A stretch of 64,000 nucleotides of DNA from Streptococcus gordonii (GTDB taxonomy: Bacteria > Bacillota > Bacilli > Lactobacillales > Streptococcaceae): positions 1 through 64,000 of the forward strand of contig NZ_LQWV01000012.1 of NCBI RefSeq assembly GCF_001553855.1. The letters are read 5' to 3'. Shown here piece after piece: positions 50,265-60,473 of this stretch (its first letter is position 1; each line of letters starts with the position of its first letter). Position numbers and translations under genes: made by a program. The notes under the pieces are model-generated. The model had not been told where the DNA came from. It was given only the letters and a program-made list of their open reading frames with translations, and searched no databases.

Positions 50265-51262
50265 AAAAAATTGCCATTGATGCTATGGGAGGCGATTTTG
50301 CCCCTCAGGCCTTGGTAGAAGGAGCTAATCAAGCTCTTCAAGAGTTTTCAGATATCGAGCTGATTTTATATGGAGATGAGGCCAAGATCAAGCAGTATCT
50401 GACTGCAAGTGAGCGAGTTAGCATTGTCCACACAGATGAAAAGATTAATTCTGATGATGAGCCAACCAAGGCCATTCGTCAAAAGAAGAACTCTAGTATG
50501 GTCTTAGCTGCTAAGGCTGTTAAAGCAGGAGAAGCAGATGCTGTTCTTTCTGCTGGGAATACAGGTGCACTTTTAGCGGCAGGCTTCTTTATCGTAGGTC
50601 GCATTAAAAACATTGATCGACCAGGTCTGTTGTCAACTCTACCAACCGTTGATGGTCAGGGATTTGATATGCTGGATTTAGGAGCAAATGCAGAAAATAC
50701 CGCTCATCATTTGTATCAGTACGCCAAGTTAGGGTCTTTTTATGCTGAGAGTGTGAGAGGAATTAAGAGACCACGTGTAGGTCTTTTGAACAACGGGACA
50801 GAAAGTAGCAAGGGTGATCCTTTACGCAAGGAGACCTATGAACTACTTGCTGCAGATTCTTCTCTTAATTTTATTGGGAATGTGGAAGCGCGTGAGTTGA
50901 TGAATGGTGTAGCTGATGTTGTAGTGACAGATGGATTCACCGGAAACGCAGTCTTAAAGTCTATTGAGGGAACAGCACTCAGTATTATGGGGCAGCTTAA
51001 GAAGAGTATTTTAGGCGGTGGACTTAAGGCTAAGTTGGGTGCCTTGCTTTTAAAAGATAGCCTGAAGGAACTAAAGTCTAGACTAGATTATTCTGATGCT
51101 GGGGGAGCCGTATTATTTGGTCTAAAAGCACCAGTGGTTAAGACTCACGGCTCAAGTGATGCAAAAACAGTTTGCAGTACGATTCGTCAAATTCGAACAA
51201 TGCTACATACGGATGTGGTTGGTAAATCAGTTACAGAATTCTCAAAGGAGGAAACACAATGA
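50261..51262 (+). CDS. plsX: Phosphate acyltransferase PlsX
   Basis: A 333-residue enzyme that converts acyl-ACP to acyl-phosphate, the acyl donor for PlsY in phospholipid synthesis. [19 protein letters not shown] is the standard N-terminus; [12 protein letters not shown] and [14 protein letters not shown] are conserved active-site stretches. It overlaps recO and acpP by 4 nt each, forming a recO-plsX-acpP block. Confidence 0.96.
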   Translation: MKKIAIDAMGGDFAPQALVEGANQALQEFSDIELILYGDEAKIKQYLTASERVSIVHTDEKINSDDEPTKAIRQKKNSSMVLAAKAVKAGEADAVLSAGNTGALLAAGFFIVGRIKNIDRPGLLSTLPTVDGQGFDMLDLGANAENTAHHLYQYAKLGSFYAESVRGIKRPRVGLLNNGTESSKGDPLRKETYELLAADSSLNFIGNVEARELMNGVADVVVTDGFTGNAVLKSIEGTALSIMGQLKKSILGGGLKAKLGALLLKDSLKELKSRLDYSDAGGAVLFGLKAPVVKTHGSSDAKTVCSTIRQIRTMLHTDVVGKSVTEFSKEETQ

Positions 51263-51498
51263 CGCAGGAAACAATCTACCAAAAGATCGTATCTATTATT
51301 CAAGAACGCCAAGGTAAAAGTTTTGAGGTAACTCCAGAATTAAGTCTTAGGGACAATATAGGAGCAGACTCTGTTGATATGATGGAGTTTATTCTGACCT
51401 TAGAAGACGAATTTAGAATTGATATTTTAGATGAAGATATTGATCGTCTATGCAGTGTTGCAGAAATAGTAGCATATATTGAGAAAAAAACAAAGTAG
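51259..51498 (+). CDS. acpP: Acyl carrier protein
   Basis: A 79-residue acidic carrier. The phosphopantetheine attachment Ser is in [10 protein letters not shown] (about residue 38). Coupled to plsX, so it probably supplies PlsX; a second ACP in the fatty-acid synthesis cluster elsewhere would be usual in streptococci. The terminator stem overlaps its stop codon. Confidence 0.95.
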   Translation: MTQETIYQKIVSIIQERQGKSFEVTPELSLRDNIGADSVDMMEFILTLEDEFRIDILDEDIDRLCSVAEIVAYIEKKTK

Positions 51499-51517
51499 GC
51501 CTTGACCTACTTTTTTC
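51490..51517 (+). terminator. acpP terminator
   Basis: Stem AAAGTAGG / CCTACTTT with a CTTGA-type loop and a T run. Confidence 0.8.
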
Positions 51518-51648
51518 TATATTTTGATAAGGAAGGTAGTTTAAATAAAAAAACAATGGAAGTTAGGTACAAAATACGGATACAGCTTGTAAATATTAAG
51601 TTCATATGGTAAAATGAAGGCATAAAATTACGAAAGGCGAACATTAAA

Positions 51649-52356
51649 ATGTCAAATAAATTGATATATTCGGGAAAAGCCAAAGATATTCTTGCTACAG
51701 ATGATGAGGATGTGATTGTAGCACATTATAAGGATCAAGCCACTGCTTTTAATGGTGTAAAGAAAGAACAAATTGTTGGCAAGGGAGTGCTCAATAATCA
51801 GATTTCATCATTTATTTTTGAAAAATTGAATGCTGCAGGTGTAGCCACGCACTTTATTGAAAAGATTTCAGATACAGATCAACTCAACAAAAAAGTAAAG
51901 ATTATTCCATTAGAAGTAGTGCTTCGGAACTATACAGCGGGGTCTTTCTCTAAGCGTTTTGGAGTAGAAGAAGGGATTGCACTTGAAACTCCGATTGTAG
52001 AATTTTACTACAAGAATGATGATTTGGATGATCCTTTCATCAATGACGAGCATGTAAAATTCTTGAAGATTGCTAGCGACGAAGAAATTGCCTTTTTGAA
52101 AGAGTAGACTCGTCGGATCAATAAACTTTTGTCAGATTGGTTCCACCAAATCGGACTGAAATTGATTGATTTCAAGTTAGAGTTCGGCTTTGACAAAGAT
52201 GGCAAGATTATTCTAGCAGATGAATTTTCGCCTGATAACTGCCGTCTCTGGGACGCAGAAGGACACCACATGGATAAAGATGTTTTCCGACGTGGTCTTG
52301 GTGAATTAACGGATGTTTACCAAGTTGTTTGGGAGAAGTTGCAGGCGATTAAGTAA
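51649..52356 (+). pseudogene. purC: Phosphoribosylaminoimidazole-succinocarboxamide synthase, interrupted by an in-frame TAG
   Basis: SAICAR synthetase (CAIR + Asp + ATP), step 7 of IMP synthesis. The frame from 51649 is intact for 152 codons ([43 protein letters not shown]), then meets TAG at 52105-52107, then continues in the same frame with [20 protein letters not shown] to a TAA at 52354-52356. Read through, the length would be 235 aa, exactly the usual PurC length, so a single substitution (CAG or GAG to TAG) explains it. The lost C-terminus contains LEFGFDKDG and [10 protein letters not shown] active-site stretches, so the truncated product should be inactive. A nonsuppressed strain would need exogenous purines. 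A sequencing error cannot be excluded. Confidence 0.88.
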
Positions 52357-52374
52357 GGACGGGTGTAAAAAGTC

Positions 52375-55300
52375 ATGGACAAGCGTATTTTTGTAGAGAA
52401 GAAAAGTAATTTTGGTATCAAGTCACATAGTTTAATGAAAGAGCTGACATATAATCTCCAGCTGAAAACATTGTCAGATCTTCGGATAATCCAGGTTTAC
52501 GATGTTTTTCATCTGGCAGAAGACTTGTATACTCGGGCCGAAAAACATATTTTCTCTGAGCAAGTAACAGATAGATTGCTGACAGAAGAGGAAGTAGAGG
52601 TTGCACTTGCAGAAACAGCGTTTTTTGCTATCGAAGCTCTGCCAGGTCAGTTTGACCAACGCTCAGCTAGCGCTCAGGAGGCTTTATTGCTCTTGGGCAG
52701 TGATAGCAATGTAATTGTAAATACAGCTCAACTTTATTTAGTCAACAAAAATATTGATGCCAATGAACTGGAGGCGATTAAGCGTTATCTTCTAAATCCT
52801 GTGGATTCTCGCTTTAAAGATATTCTCTCAGGTCTCCGTCCTCAGGAATTTTCAAGCTCTGACAAGGAAATTCCAAATTTAGACTTTTTTGAAAACTATT
52901 CGGCAGAAGATTTTTTGCTCTACAAGTCTAAACAAGGTTTGGCTATGGAAGTCGATGACCTCCTATTTATTCAGGATTATTTCAAATCCATTGGGCGCGT
53001 GCCAACAGAGACAGAGCTAAAGGTCCTAGATACTTATTGGTCTGATCATTGTCGCCATACAACCTTTGAGACTGAGTTAAAAACGATTGATTTTTCAGCT
53101 TCTAAGTTTGAAAAACAATTGCAGGCTACTTATGATAAATACTTGGCTATGCGCGATGAGTTGGGACGTGGGGAAAAACCGCAGACTCTCATGGATATGG
53201 CGACTATTTTTAGTCGTTACGAAAGAGCCAATGGGCGTCTAGATGATATGGAAGTGTCTGACGAAATTAATGCTTGCTCAGTTGAGATTGAAGTGGATGT
53301 GGATGGAGTTAAAGAGCCTTGGTTGCTGATGTTTAAAAATGAAACCCACAACCATCCAACAGAAATTGAGCCTTTTGGTGGCGCTGCGACTTGTATTGGT
53401 GGAGCTATTCGTGATCCACTCTCTGGTCGTTCTTATGTTTATCAAGCAATGCGGATTTCTGGTGCGGGCGATATTACCCAGTCAATTGCTGAAACGCGAG
53501 CTGGAAAGCTTCCTCAGCAGATCATTTCTAAAACAGCAGCGCATGGCTATTCTTCTTACGGTAATCAAATTGGTTTGGCAACAACTTATGTTCGTGAGTA
53601 CTTCCACCCAGGTTTTGTAGCTAAGAGGATGGAGCTTGGAGCAGTTGTCGGAGCGGCTCCTAAAGAAAATGTTGTTCGTGAAAAACCAGTAGCGGGTGAT
53701 GTGGTCATCTTATTAGGTGGAAAGACAGGGCGCGACGGAGTTGGTGGGGCAACAGGCTCTTCAAAGGTGCAAACTGTCGAATCTGTAGAGACAGCAGGAG
53801 CAGAAGTTCAAAAAGGGAATGCCATTGAAGAACGCAAGATTCAACGCCTTTTCCGTAATGGAAATGTAACTCGACTTATTAAGAAATCAAATGACTTTGG
53901 AGCAGGTGGTGTCTGTGTAGCTATCGGTGAATTAGCAGATGGTCTTGAAATCAATCTTGATAAGGTACCTCTTAAATACCAAGGGCTCAATGGAACAGAA
54001 ATCGCTATTTCTGAGTCTCAGGAACGAATGGCTGTTGTTGTTCGTCCTGAGGATGTAGATGCCTTTATTTCGGAATGTAACAAAGAAAATATTGACGCTG
54101 TTGTCGTTGCGACAGTGACTGAAAAACCAAATCTGGTTATGCACTGGAATGGTGAAACAATTGTCGACTTGGAGCGTTCTTTCCTTGATACAAATGGCGT
54201 TCGTGTTGTAGTTGATGCCAAGGTGGTTGACAAGGATGTCAAGCTACCTGAAGAAAGGACAACATCAGCTGAAAGTCTTGAAACAGACCTGGTAGCTCTT
54301 CTATCTGATCTGAATCATGCTAGCCAAAAAGGTTTACAAACGATTTTTGACAGTTCTGTAGGACGTTCAACCGTAAATCATCCACTGGGAGGCCGTTATC
54401 AAATAACTCCAACAGAAGCTTCTGTTCAAAAATTACCTGTTCAGTCTGGTTTTACGAATACTGCATCTGTGATAGCTCAGGGCTTCCATCCGTATTTGGC
54501 TGAGTGGTCACCTTACCATGGGGCAGCATATGCAGTGATCGAAGCAACTGCTCGATTGGTTGCCACTGGTGGAGAATGGTCTAAGGCTCGTTTCTCATAC
54601 CAAGAGTACTTTGAGCGGATGGATAAGAAAGCTGAACGTTTTGGTCAGCCTGTATCTGCCCTTCTAGGTTCTATTGAAGCGCAGATTCAGCTTGGTCTGC
54701 CATCTATCGGTGGTAAGGACTCTATGTCTGGTACCTTCGAAGACTTGACAGTGCCTCCAACTTTAGTTGCATTTGGTGTAACAACAGCAGATAGTCGAAA
54801 AGTTCTGTCTCCAGAATTTAAGGCAGTAGGAGAGTGGATCTACTATATCCCAGGGTCAGCCTTATCTAAAGAAATTGATTTTGAGACTGTAAAATCAAAC
54901 TTTACACAGTTTGCGAGCCTTCAACATGAATATACAATTAGTGCAGCATCAGCAGTTAAATATGGTGGAGTACTTGAAAGCTTAGCACTTATGAGTCTGG
55001 GGAATCGTATAGGAGCAAAAGTAAACTTAACAGACCTGTCAACTTGTTTAACTGGTCAGCTAGGTGGCTTTATCTTTACATCTACAGAGGAGATTCCAAA
55101 TGTAGCTAAGATTGGACAAACAACCCAATTGTTTACATTGACCGTAAACGATATTGATATAAATGGTTTAAATCTGCTCAATGCTTTTGAAGGAAAATTA
55201 GAAGCAGTTTATCCAACTGAATTTGAACAATCTAAAGTTTTAGAGAACGTCCCAGCACTTGTCTCTGACACAGTTATCAAAGCTAAAGAGAAAGTGGTTG

Positions 55301-56118
55301 AGCCACTAGTTTATATTCCAGTATTTCCTGGAACCAACTCAGAATACGACTCAGCTAAAGCCTTTGAAGCAGCTGGAGCCAAGGCCAATCTAGTTCCCTT
55401 TGTTACTTTGGACGAAGCGGCTATTGTCAAGTCCGTTGACATAATGGTTGACAATATTGACAAGGCAAATATCATCTTCTTTGCAGGTGGTTTCTCTGCT
55501 GCAGACGAGCCAGATGGGTCAGCTAAATTTATCGTCAACATTCTTCTCAACGAGAAGGTCAAGAAAGCCATTGATGCTTTCATAGCTCGGGGAGGCCTCA
55601 TCATTGGTATCTGTAATGGATTCCAGGCTCTAGTCAAATCTGGTCTTCTTCCATATGGAAACTTTGAAGAAGTAGGGGATAGTAGTCCAACTCTCTTTTA
55701 CAATGATGCTAATCAGCACGTGGCTAAGATGGTTGAAACCCGTATTGCCAATACTAACTCGCCTTGGCTGGCTGGTGTGCAAGTAGGAGATATTCATGCC
55801 ATTCCGGTTTCACATGGTGAAGGGAAATTTGTCGTGACGGCTGAGGAATTTGCTGAGTTGCGTGACAATGGTCAGATTTGGAGTCAGTACGTAGACTTTG
55901 ACGGTCAGCCAAGCATGGATAGTAAATATAATCCAAATGGCTCACTCTACGCTATTGAAGGAATTACAAGCAAGAACGGTCAAATCATTGGTAAAATGGG
56001 TCACTCAGAACGTTATGAAGACGGCCTTTTCCAAAATATTCCAGGTCAGAAAGACCAGAAATTGTTTGAAAGTGCCGTTCGTTATTTCCAAGCGGGTCAA
56101 GATAACACTGGCTTGTAA
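52375..56118 (+). CDS. purL: Phosphoribosylformylglycinamidine synthase (single-chain)
   Basis: A 1247-residue fused FGAM synthase (FGAR + Gln + ATP), step 4 of IMP synthesis. N-terminal PurS-like part, two AIRS-type domains with FKNETHNHPTEIEPFGGAATC and GIGGKDSMSG-like SIGGKDSMSG, and a C-terminal class I glutaminase domain with nucleophile Cys in IGICNGFQAL and His/Glu in PVSHGEGKF. Normal length. It begins 18 nt after purC, so the purC stop may reduce its expression by polarity. Confidence 0.96.
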   Translation: MDKRIFVEKKSNFGIKSHSLMKELTYNLQLKTLSDLRIIQVYDVFHLAEDLYTRAEKHIFSEQVTDRLLTEEEVEVALAETAFFAIEALPGQFDQRSASAQEALLLLGSDSNVIVNTAQLYLVNKNIDANELEAIKRYLLNPVDSRFKDILSGLRPQEFSSSDKEIPNLDFFENYSAEDFLLYKSKQGLAMEVDDLLFIQDYFKSIGRVPTETELKVLDTYWSDHCRHTTFETELKTIDFSASKFEKQLQATYDKYLAMRDELGRGEKPQTLMDMATIFSRYERANGRLDDMEVSDEINACSVEIEVDVDGVKEPWLLMFKNETHNHPTEIEPFGGAATCIGGAIRDPLSGRSYVYQAMRISGAGDITQSIAETRAGKLPQQIISKTAAHGYSSYGNQIGLATTYVREYFHPGFVAKRMELGAVVGAAPKENVVREKPVAGDVVILLGGKTGRDGVGGATGSSKVQTVESVETAGAEVQKGNAIEERKIQRLFRNGNVTRLIKKSNDFGAGGVCVAIGELADGLEINLDKVPLKYQGLNGTEIAISESQERMAVVVRPEDVDAFISECNKENIDAVVVATVTEKPNLVMHWNGETIVDLERSFLDTNGVRVVVDAKVVDKDVKLPEERTTSAESLETDLVALLSDLNHASQKGLQTIFDSSVGRSTVNHPLGGRYQITPTEASVQKLPVQSGFTNTASVIAQGFHPYLAEWSPYHGAAYAVIEATARLVATGGEWSKARFSYQEYFERMDKKAERFGQPVSALLGSIEAQIQLGLPSIGGKDSMSGTFEDLTVPPTLVAFGVTTADSRKVLSPEFKAVGEWIYYIPGSALSKEIDFETVKSNFTQFASLQHEYTISAASAVKYGGVLESLALMSLGNRIGAKVNLTDLSTCLTGQLGGFIFTSTEEIPNVAKIGQTTQLFTLTVNDIDINGLNLLNAFEGKLEAVYPTEFEQSKVLENVPALVSDTVIKAKEKVVEPLVYIPVFPGTNSEYDSAKAFEAAGAKANLVPFVTLDEAAIVKSVDIMVDNIDKANIIFFAGGFSAADEPDGSAKFIVNILLNEKVKKAIDAFIARGGLIIGICNGFQALVKSGLLPYGNFEEVGDSSPTLFYNDANQHVAKMVETRIANTNSPWLAGVQVGDIHAIPVSHGEGKFVVTAEEFAELRDNGQIWSQYVDFDGQPSMDSKYNPNGSLYAIEGITSKNGQIIGKMGHSERYEDGLFQNIPGQKDQKLFESAVRYFQAGQDNTGL

Positions 56119-56201
56119 GAGAAAGTAATCAAAAAGGAGTCTACTTGGTCTGTCAGATCAGGTTTTCTCCCTTTTCAGGATAAAAGAATTTAGGTAAAAA
56201 A

Positions 56202-57641
56202 ATGACATACGAAGTAAAGTCACTTAATGAAGAATGTGGTGTTTTCGGTATTTGGGGACATCCAGATGCGGCTAAATTGACCTATTTTGGGCTCCATAGT
56301 CTTCAGCACCGCGGTCAGGAAGGGGCAGGAATCCTTTCCAATGACCAGGGGCAACTAAAGCGTCATCGTGATATGGGGCTTTTATCAGAAGTGTTCAGAA
56401 ATCCAGCTAATTTGGATAAACTGACTGGAACGAGTGCGATTGGGCATGTTCGTTATGCGACTGCAGGAGAAGCTTCTGCGGATAATATCCAGCCTTTCAT
56501 TTTTCGTTTTCATGATATGCAGTTTGGATTGGCTCATAACGGGAATCTAACTAATGCTGAATCTCTTAAGAAAGAATTGGAACAAAGAGGCGCTATTTTC
56601 AGCTCAACCTCTGATTCTGAAATCTTGGCTCACCTGATTCGCCGTAGTCACAATCCTAGTCTCATGGGTAAAATCAAGGAGGCGCTCAGCCTTGTCAAAG
56701 GTGGATTTGCTTATATCCTGCTGTTTGAGGACAAGTTGATTGTGGCGCTTGATCCTAATGGCTTCCGTCCGCTTTCTATCGGGAAGATGTCCAACGGAGC
56801 GGTGGTCGTTTCTTCTGAAACTTGTGCCTTTGAAGTCATCGGTGCTGAGTGGATTCGCGATGTGAAGCCAGGAGAGATTGTTATCATTGATGACAGTGGC
56901 ATCCAGTATGATAGTTATACGAATGATACCCAGTTAGCAATCTGTTCTATGGAGTATATCTACTTTGCTCGTCCTGACTCCAATATCCATGGTGTTAACG
57001 TCCATACAGCCCGCAAGAGAATGGGGGCCCAATTAGCGCGTGAATTCAAACACGAGGCGGATATCGTAGTTGGTGTTCCGAATTCTTCACTAAGCGCAGC
57101 CATGGGCTTTGCGGAAGAATCAGGTCTTCCAAACGAAATGGGTCTGATCAAAAACCAATACACCCAACGCACCTTTATCCAACCGACTCAAGAATTGCGG
57201 GAGCAAGGGGTGCGGATGAAATTGTCAGCTGTTTCAGGCGTTGTCAAAGGCAAACGTGTGGTTATGATTGATGATTCCATTGTTCGGGGGACAACTTCTC
57301 GTCGCATCGTTCAGCTTTTGAAAGAAGCGGGGGCGTCCGAGGTTCACGTTGCTATTGGAAGTCCTGCGCTAGCTTATCCATGTTTCTATGGGATTGATAT
57401 CCAGACTCGTCAGGAACTAATCGCTGCCAATCATACAGTTGAAGAAACCTGCCAAATTATTGGTGCGGATAGCCTGACCTATCTTTCGATTGATGGTTTG
57501 ATTAACTCTATCGGGATTGAAACAGATGCACCGAATGGTGGTCTCTGTGTCGCTTACTTTGACGGTGACTACCCAACTCCTCTCTACGACTATGAAGAAG
57601 AATATCGTAGAAGCTTAGGGGAAAAAACTTCTTTCTATTAG
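56202..57641 (+). CDS. purF: Amidophosphoribosyltransferase
   Basis: A 479-residue enzyme of the first committed step of purine synthesis (PRPP + Gln). The catalytic Cys12 follows a short propeptide (MTYEVKSLNEE|CGVFGIWG), and the PRPP-binding motif VVMIDDSIVRGTTSRR lies near residue 350. An 83-nt gap separates it from purL. In other streptococci purM follows directly; here a foreign-looking gene intervenes. Confidence 0.96.
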   Translation: MTYEVKSLNEECGVFGIWGHPDAAKLTYFGLHSLQHRGQEGAGILSNDQGQLKRHRDMGLLSEVFRNPANLDKLTGTSAIGHVRYATAGEASADNIQPFIFRFHDMQFGLAHNGNLTNAESLKKELEQRGAIFSSTSDSEILAHLIRRSHNPSLMGKIKEALSLVKGGFAYILLFEDKLIVALDPNGFRPLSIGKMSNGAVVVSSETCAFEVIGAEWIRDVKPGEIVIIDDSGIQYDSYTNDTQLAICSMEYIYFARPDSNIHGVNVHTARKRMGAQLAREFKHEADIVVGVPNSSLSAAMGFAEESGLPNEMGLIKNQYTQRTFIQPTQELREQGVRMKLSAVSGVVKGKRVVMIDDSIVRGTTSRRIVQLLKEAGASEVHVAIGSPALAYPCFYGIDIQTRQELIAANHTVEETCQIIGADSLTYLSIDGLINSIGIETDAPNGGLCVAYFDGDYPTPLYDYEEEYRRSLGEKTSFY

Positions 57642-57651
57642 AAAAGGGTTA

Positions 57652-58866
57652 GTGGTGAAAATAGAAAATAAAATTACTGAGTTTCTGCTGTACCTTGAAA
57701 AAGATTCGGAAAAAGATTTTTCAAGATGGTTAACGGGAGTTAATATTTTTGAAATATTGGGGATATCTAGTGCTGAAATTCGTCATAGTCGAGTATTAGC
57801 TTGGTTGCTTGATCCTAGAGAAAGTCATAAATTGGAAGATAAGTTTTTCAAAAAAATATTGATGAAAGTGTTTGATAACAATCTATCTTTTGCAACAATT
57901 AAACCAACTGAAATAATATTGAAAGATTTCTCAAAAGCAGAAGTATATAGAGAAAGTAAAAATAATATTGATGTTCTGTATACAAGTAAAGAACATCGAA
58001 TAAATTTAGTTATTGAAAATAAAACTTTCACCTCCGACCATGACAATCAGTTGAGAAAATATCGAAAATTTATCGAAAATTCTTACGCTGGTTATCGTAA
58101 TATTTATATTTATCTGACACCAAATGGAGATGCACCGATAGATGCTGATGTTGAGGAAAGGCAATTTTGGAGTTTACTTTCATATCAAGATATTTCAGAT
58201 ATACTAGAAGAATTGTATGTGGATGAGATTGATAATGAGAAAGTTTCTTACATTCTTAAAGAGTACAATGATAATATTAGGAGAAATATTTTGAATGATA
58301 TAGAGTTGAAAGAGTTAAGTGCTGAAATTTATTTTAAATATAAAGAAGTTTTAGATCTTATTTTTGAAAACAGACCTGATACGCAGATGCTTCGTGAAAA
58401 ATTAGTCGGTGTTTTAAATTATCTAAATGAACAGGGAAATTTAATTTTTGATGAAAAATATTGTTCAAAAACTTATTTACGTTTTAGAACAAGACGATTA
58501 GATGATTTTATTGACAATGTTGTTAAAGAGGAGAATACTGAATGGTCTACCGGTTCATCCTATTTTTATGAGATAACATATAGTAATTTTCAGGCAGTTG
58601 TTTATTTGTCAATATGTAAAAAAAATTTAACAGATTTACAGTCTCAGAAATTTAAACTTCTGACAGTTAATAAGTATAGTAAAGATGGTTTTAATACTTC
58701 TAATAAATTTCTAAATTTTGATGCTTCAGATGAAAACTTGTTGTTATCTGAAGCAACTCAAACACTCATTGACTTTCTATTAGAAAATCTTCAACAAATA
58801 GATGAATTTGAAAAGGTATTCATTGAAACTTGGAATGAAAAGCAAAAGGAGAAAGATTATGTCTAA
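57652..58866 (+). CDS. PD-(D/E)XK nuclease superfamily protein (PDDEXK_4-like) inserted in the pur operon
   Basis: A 404-residue protein with a recognisable nuclease core in its first half: [23 protein letters not shown] (about 31-53), then the catalytic pattern [10 protein letters not shown] ... [19 protein letters not shown] (D about 107, E-x-K about 121-123), as in PF14281-type PD-(D/E)XK nucleases. The C-terminal half is Lys/Glu/Ile-rich without a recognised domain. Base composition is markedly A/T-richer than purF or purM. Start is GTG 57652 or 57655 (AAGGG upstream). Its last codons contain the purM ribosome site and overlap the purM start by 8 nt. Biological role unknown; a defence function is a guess. 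Confidence 0.75.
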   Translation: MVKIENKITEFLLYLEKDSEKDFSRWLTGVNIFEILGISSAEIRHSRVLAWLLDPRESHKLEDKFFKKILMKVFDNNLSFATIKPTEIILKDFSKAEVYRESKNNIDVLYTSKEHRINLVIENKTFTSDHDNQLRKYRKFIENSYAGYRNIYIYLTPNGDAPIDADVEERQFWSLLSYQDISDILEELYVDEIDNEKVSYILKEYNDNIRRNILNDIELKELSAEIYFKYKEVLDLIFENRPDTQMLREKLVGVLNYLNEQGNLIFDEKYCSKTYLRFRTRRLDDFIDNVVKEENTEWSTGSSYFYEITYSNFQAVVYLSICKKNLTDLQSQKFKLLTVNKYSKDGFNTSNKFLNFDASDENLLLSEATQTLIDFLLENLQQIDEFEKVFIETWNEKQKEKDYV

Positions 58867-59878
58867 GAATGCATACGCTCAATCAGGTGTGGATGTTGAA
58901 GCGGGTTATGAAGTAGTTGAACGAATCAAAAAACATGTGGCTCGTACGGAACGCGCAGGTGTTATGGGAGCTCTTGGTGGTTTCGGTGGTATGTTTGACC
59001 TTTCAAAAACAGGTGTCAAAGAGCCGGTCTTGATTTCAGGGACTGACGGTGTCGGAACCAAGCTCATGCTGGCTATCAAGTACGACAAGCATGACACGAT
59101 TGGGCAGGACTGTGTAGCCATGTGTGTCAATGATATCATCGCTGCAGGTGCGGAGCCTCTTTACTTCCTTGACTATGTGGCGACAGGGAAGAATGAACCA
59201 GCTAAACTAGAACAAGTCGTTGCTGGTGTGGCAGAAGGTTGTGTGCAGGCAGGCGCTGCTCTCATTGGTGGGGAAACGGCTGAAATGCCTGGTATGTATG
59301 GCGCAGATGACTACGATCTGGCTGGTTTTGCAGTCGGTGTGGCTGAAAAATCTCAAATCATTGATGGTTCAAAGGTGGCAGAAGGGGATGTCCTTCTCGG
59401 GCTTGCTTCGAGTGGTATTCACTCAAATGGTTACTCACTCGTGCGTCGTGTTTTTGCCGACTACACAGGTGAGGAAGTCTTGCCAGAATTGGAAGGCAAG
59501 AAACTCAAAGAAGTCCTTCTTGAGCCAACTCGTATCTATGTCAAGGCTGTCTTACCCCTCATCAAGGAAGGCTTGGTCAACGGTATTGCCCATATCACAG
59601 GTGGTGGCTTTATTGAGAATGTCCCTCGTATGTTTGCTGCTGACTTGGCTGCTGAGATTGAGGAAAACAAAGTTCCAGTGCTTCCGATTTTCAAAGCTCT
59701 TGAAAAATACGGTGAAATCAAGCACGAGGAAATGTTTGAAATCTTCAATATGGGTGTGGGACTCATGCTAGCAGTTAGCCCTGAAAATGTAGGTCGTGTC
59801 AAAGAATTGTTGGATGAACCAGTCTATGAAATTGGTCGCATCGTCAAGAAAGAAAACGAAAGTGTCATCATCAAATGA
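58859..59878 (+). CDS. purM: Phosphoribosylformylglycinamidine cyclo-ligase
   Basis: A 339-residue AIR synthetase (FGAM + ATP), step 5. Motifs [24 protein letters not shown] and [12 protein letters not shown] are typical. I chose ATG 58859 ([17 protein letters not shown]), preceded by AAAGGAG inside the 3' end of the nuclease gene; a longer in-frame start lies wholly within that gene and is not family-like. Overlaps purN by 4 nt. Visibly GC-richer than purL and very close to the pneumococcal protein as I recall it. Confidence 0.96.
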   Translation: MSKNAYAQSGVDVEAGYEVVERIKKHVARTERAGVMGALGGFGGMFDLSKTGVKEPVLISGTDGVGTKLMLAIKYDKHDTIGQDCVAMCVNDIIAAGAEPLYFLDYVATGKNEPAKLEQVVAGVAEGCVQAGAALIGGETAEMPGMYGADDYDLAGFAVGVAEKSQIIDGSKVAEGDVLLGLASSGIHSNGYSLVRRVFADYTGEEVLPELEGKKLKEVLLEPTRIYVKAVLPLIKEGLVNGIAHITGGGFIENVPRMFAADLAAEIEENKVPVLPIFKALEKYGEIKHEEMFEIFNMGVGLMLAVSPENVGRVKELLDEPVYEIGRIVKKENESVIIK

Positions 59879-60426
59879 AAAAAATAGCGGTTTTTGCCTC
59901 TGGTAATGGCTCAAATTTTCAGGTGATTGCTGAAGAGTTTCCGGTGGAGTTTGTCTTTTCAGACCATCGAGATGCCTATGTGCTCGAGCGGGCAGACAAG
60001 CTTGGCGTTCTGTCCTATGCTTTTGAACTCAAGGAGTTTGAGAACAAGGCAGACTACGAAGCAGCTCTTGTCGAACTCTTGGAAGAACACCAGATTGACT
60101 TGGTTTGCCTCGCCGGCTACATGAAAATCGTCGGGCCTACCTTATTGGCAGCTTATGAAGGTCGGATTATCAACATTCATCCAGCCTACCTACCCGAATT
60201 TCCAGGAGCTCATGGGATTGAGGACGCTTGGAATGCTGGTGTTGCTGAGAGCGGCGTGACCATTCACTGGGTGGATTCCGGAGTGGATACAGGCAAGGTC
60301 ATCAAACAAGTCCGTGTGCCAAGGCTAGCTGATGATACCATCGAGAGTTTTGAAGCTCGCATTCATGCCACCGAGTATCAACTCTACCCTCAAGTGTTGG
60401 AGAGTTTAGGAGTGGGGAGAAGGTAA
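59875..60426 (+). CDS. purN: Phosphoribosylglycinamide formyltransferase
   Basis: A 183-residue GART that formylates GAR with 10-formyl-THF, step 3. Starts [18 protein letters not shown] (phosphate loop), with the folate/active-site segment [16 protein letters not shown] and catalytic Asp in [13 protein letters not shown]. Start overlaps the purM stop (ATGA). A 47-nt gap leads to a SUFU-domain gene instead of directly to purH. Confidence 0.96.
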   Translation: MKKIAVFASGNGSNFQVIAEEFPVEFVFSDHRDAYVLERADKLGVLSYAFELKEFENKADYEAALVELLEEHQIDLVCLAGYMKIVGPTLLAAYEGRIINIHPAYLPEFPGAHGIEDAWNAGVAESGVTIHWVDSGVDTGKVIKQVRVPRLADDTIESFEARIHATEYQLYPQVLESLGVGRR

Positions 60427-60473
60427 AGACATGTTCGTAAACCATAAGTAAGGGTATTAGCTAAGGAGAATTT

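Noticed and set aside
51637..51649. AAAGGCGAACATT before purC as a PurR box
   Set aside because: Two mismatches in the core (GG for CC at the left), and it overlaps the ribosome site; the expected position is upstream of the -35.
59220..59771. A 183-codon frame overlapping purM in another frame
   Set aside because: The length is explained by the GC-richer purM codons; no start signal, no family likeness, and purM itself is certain.
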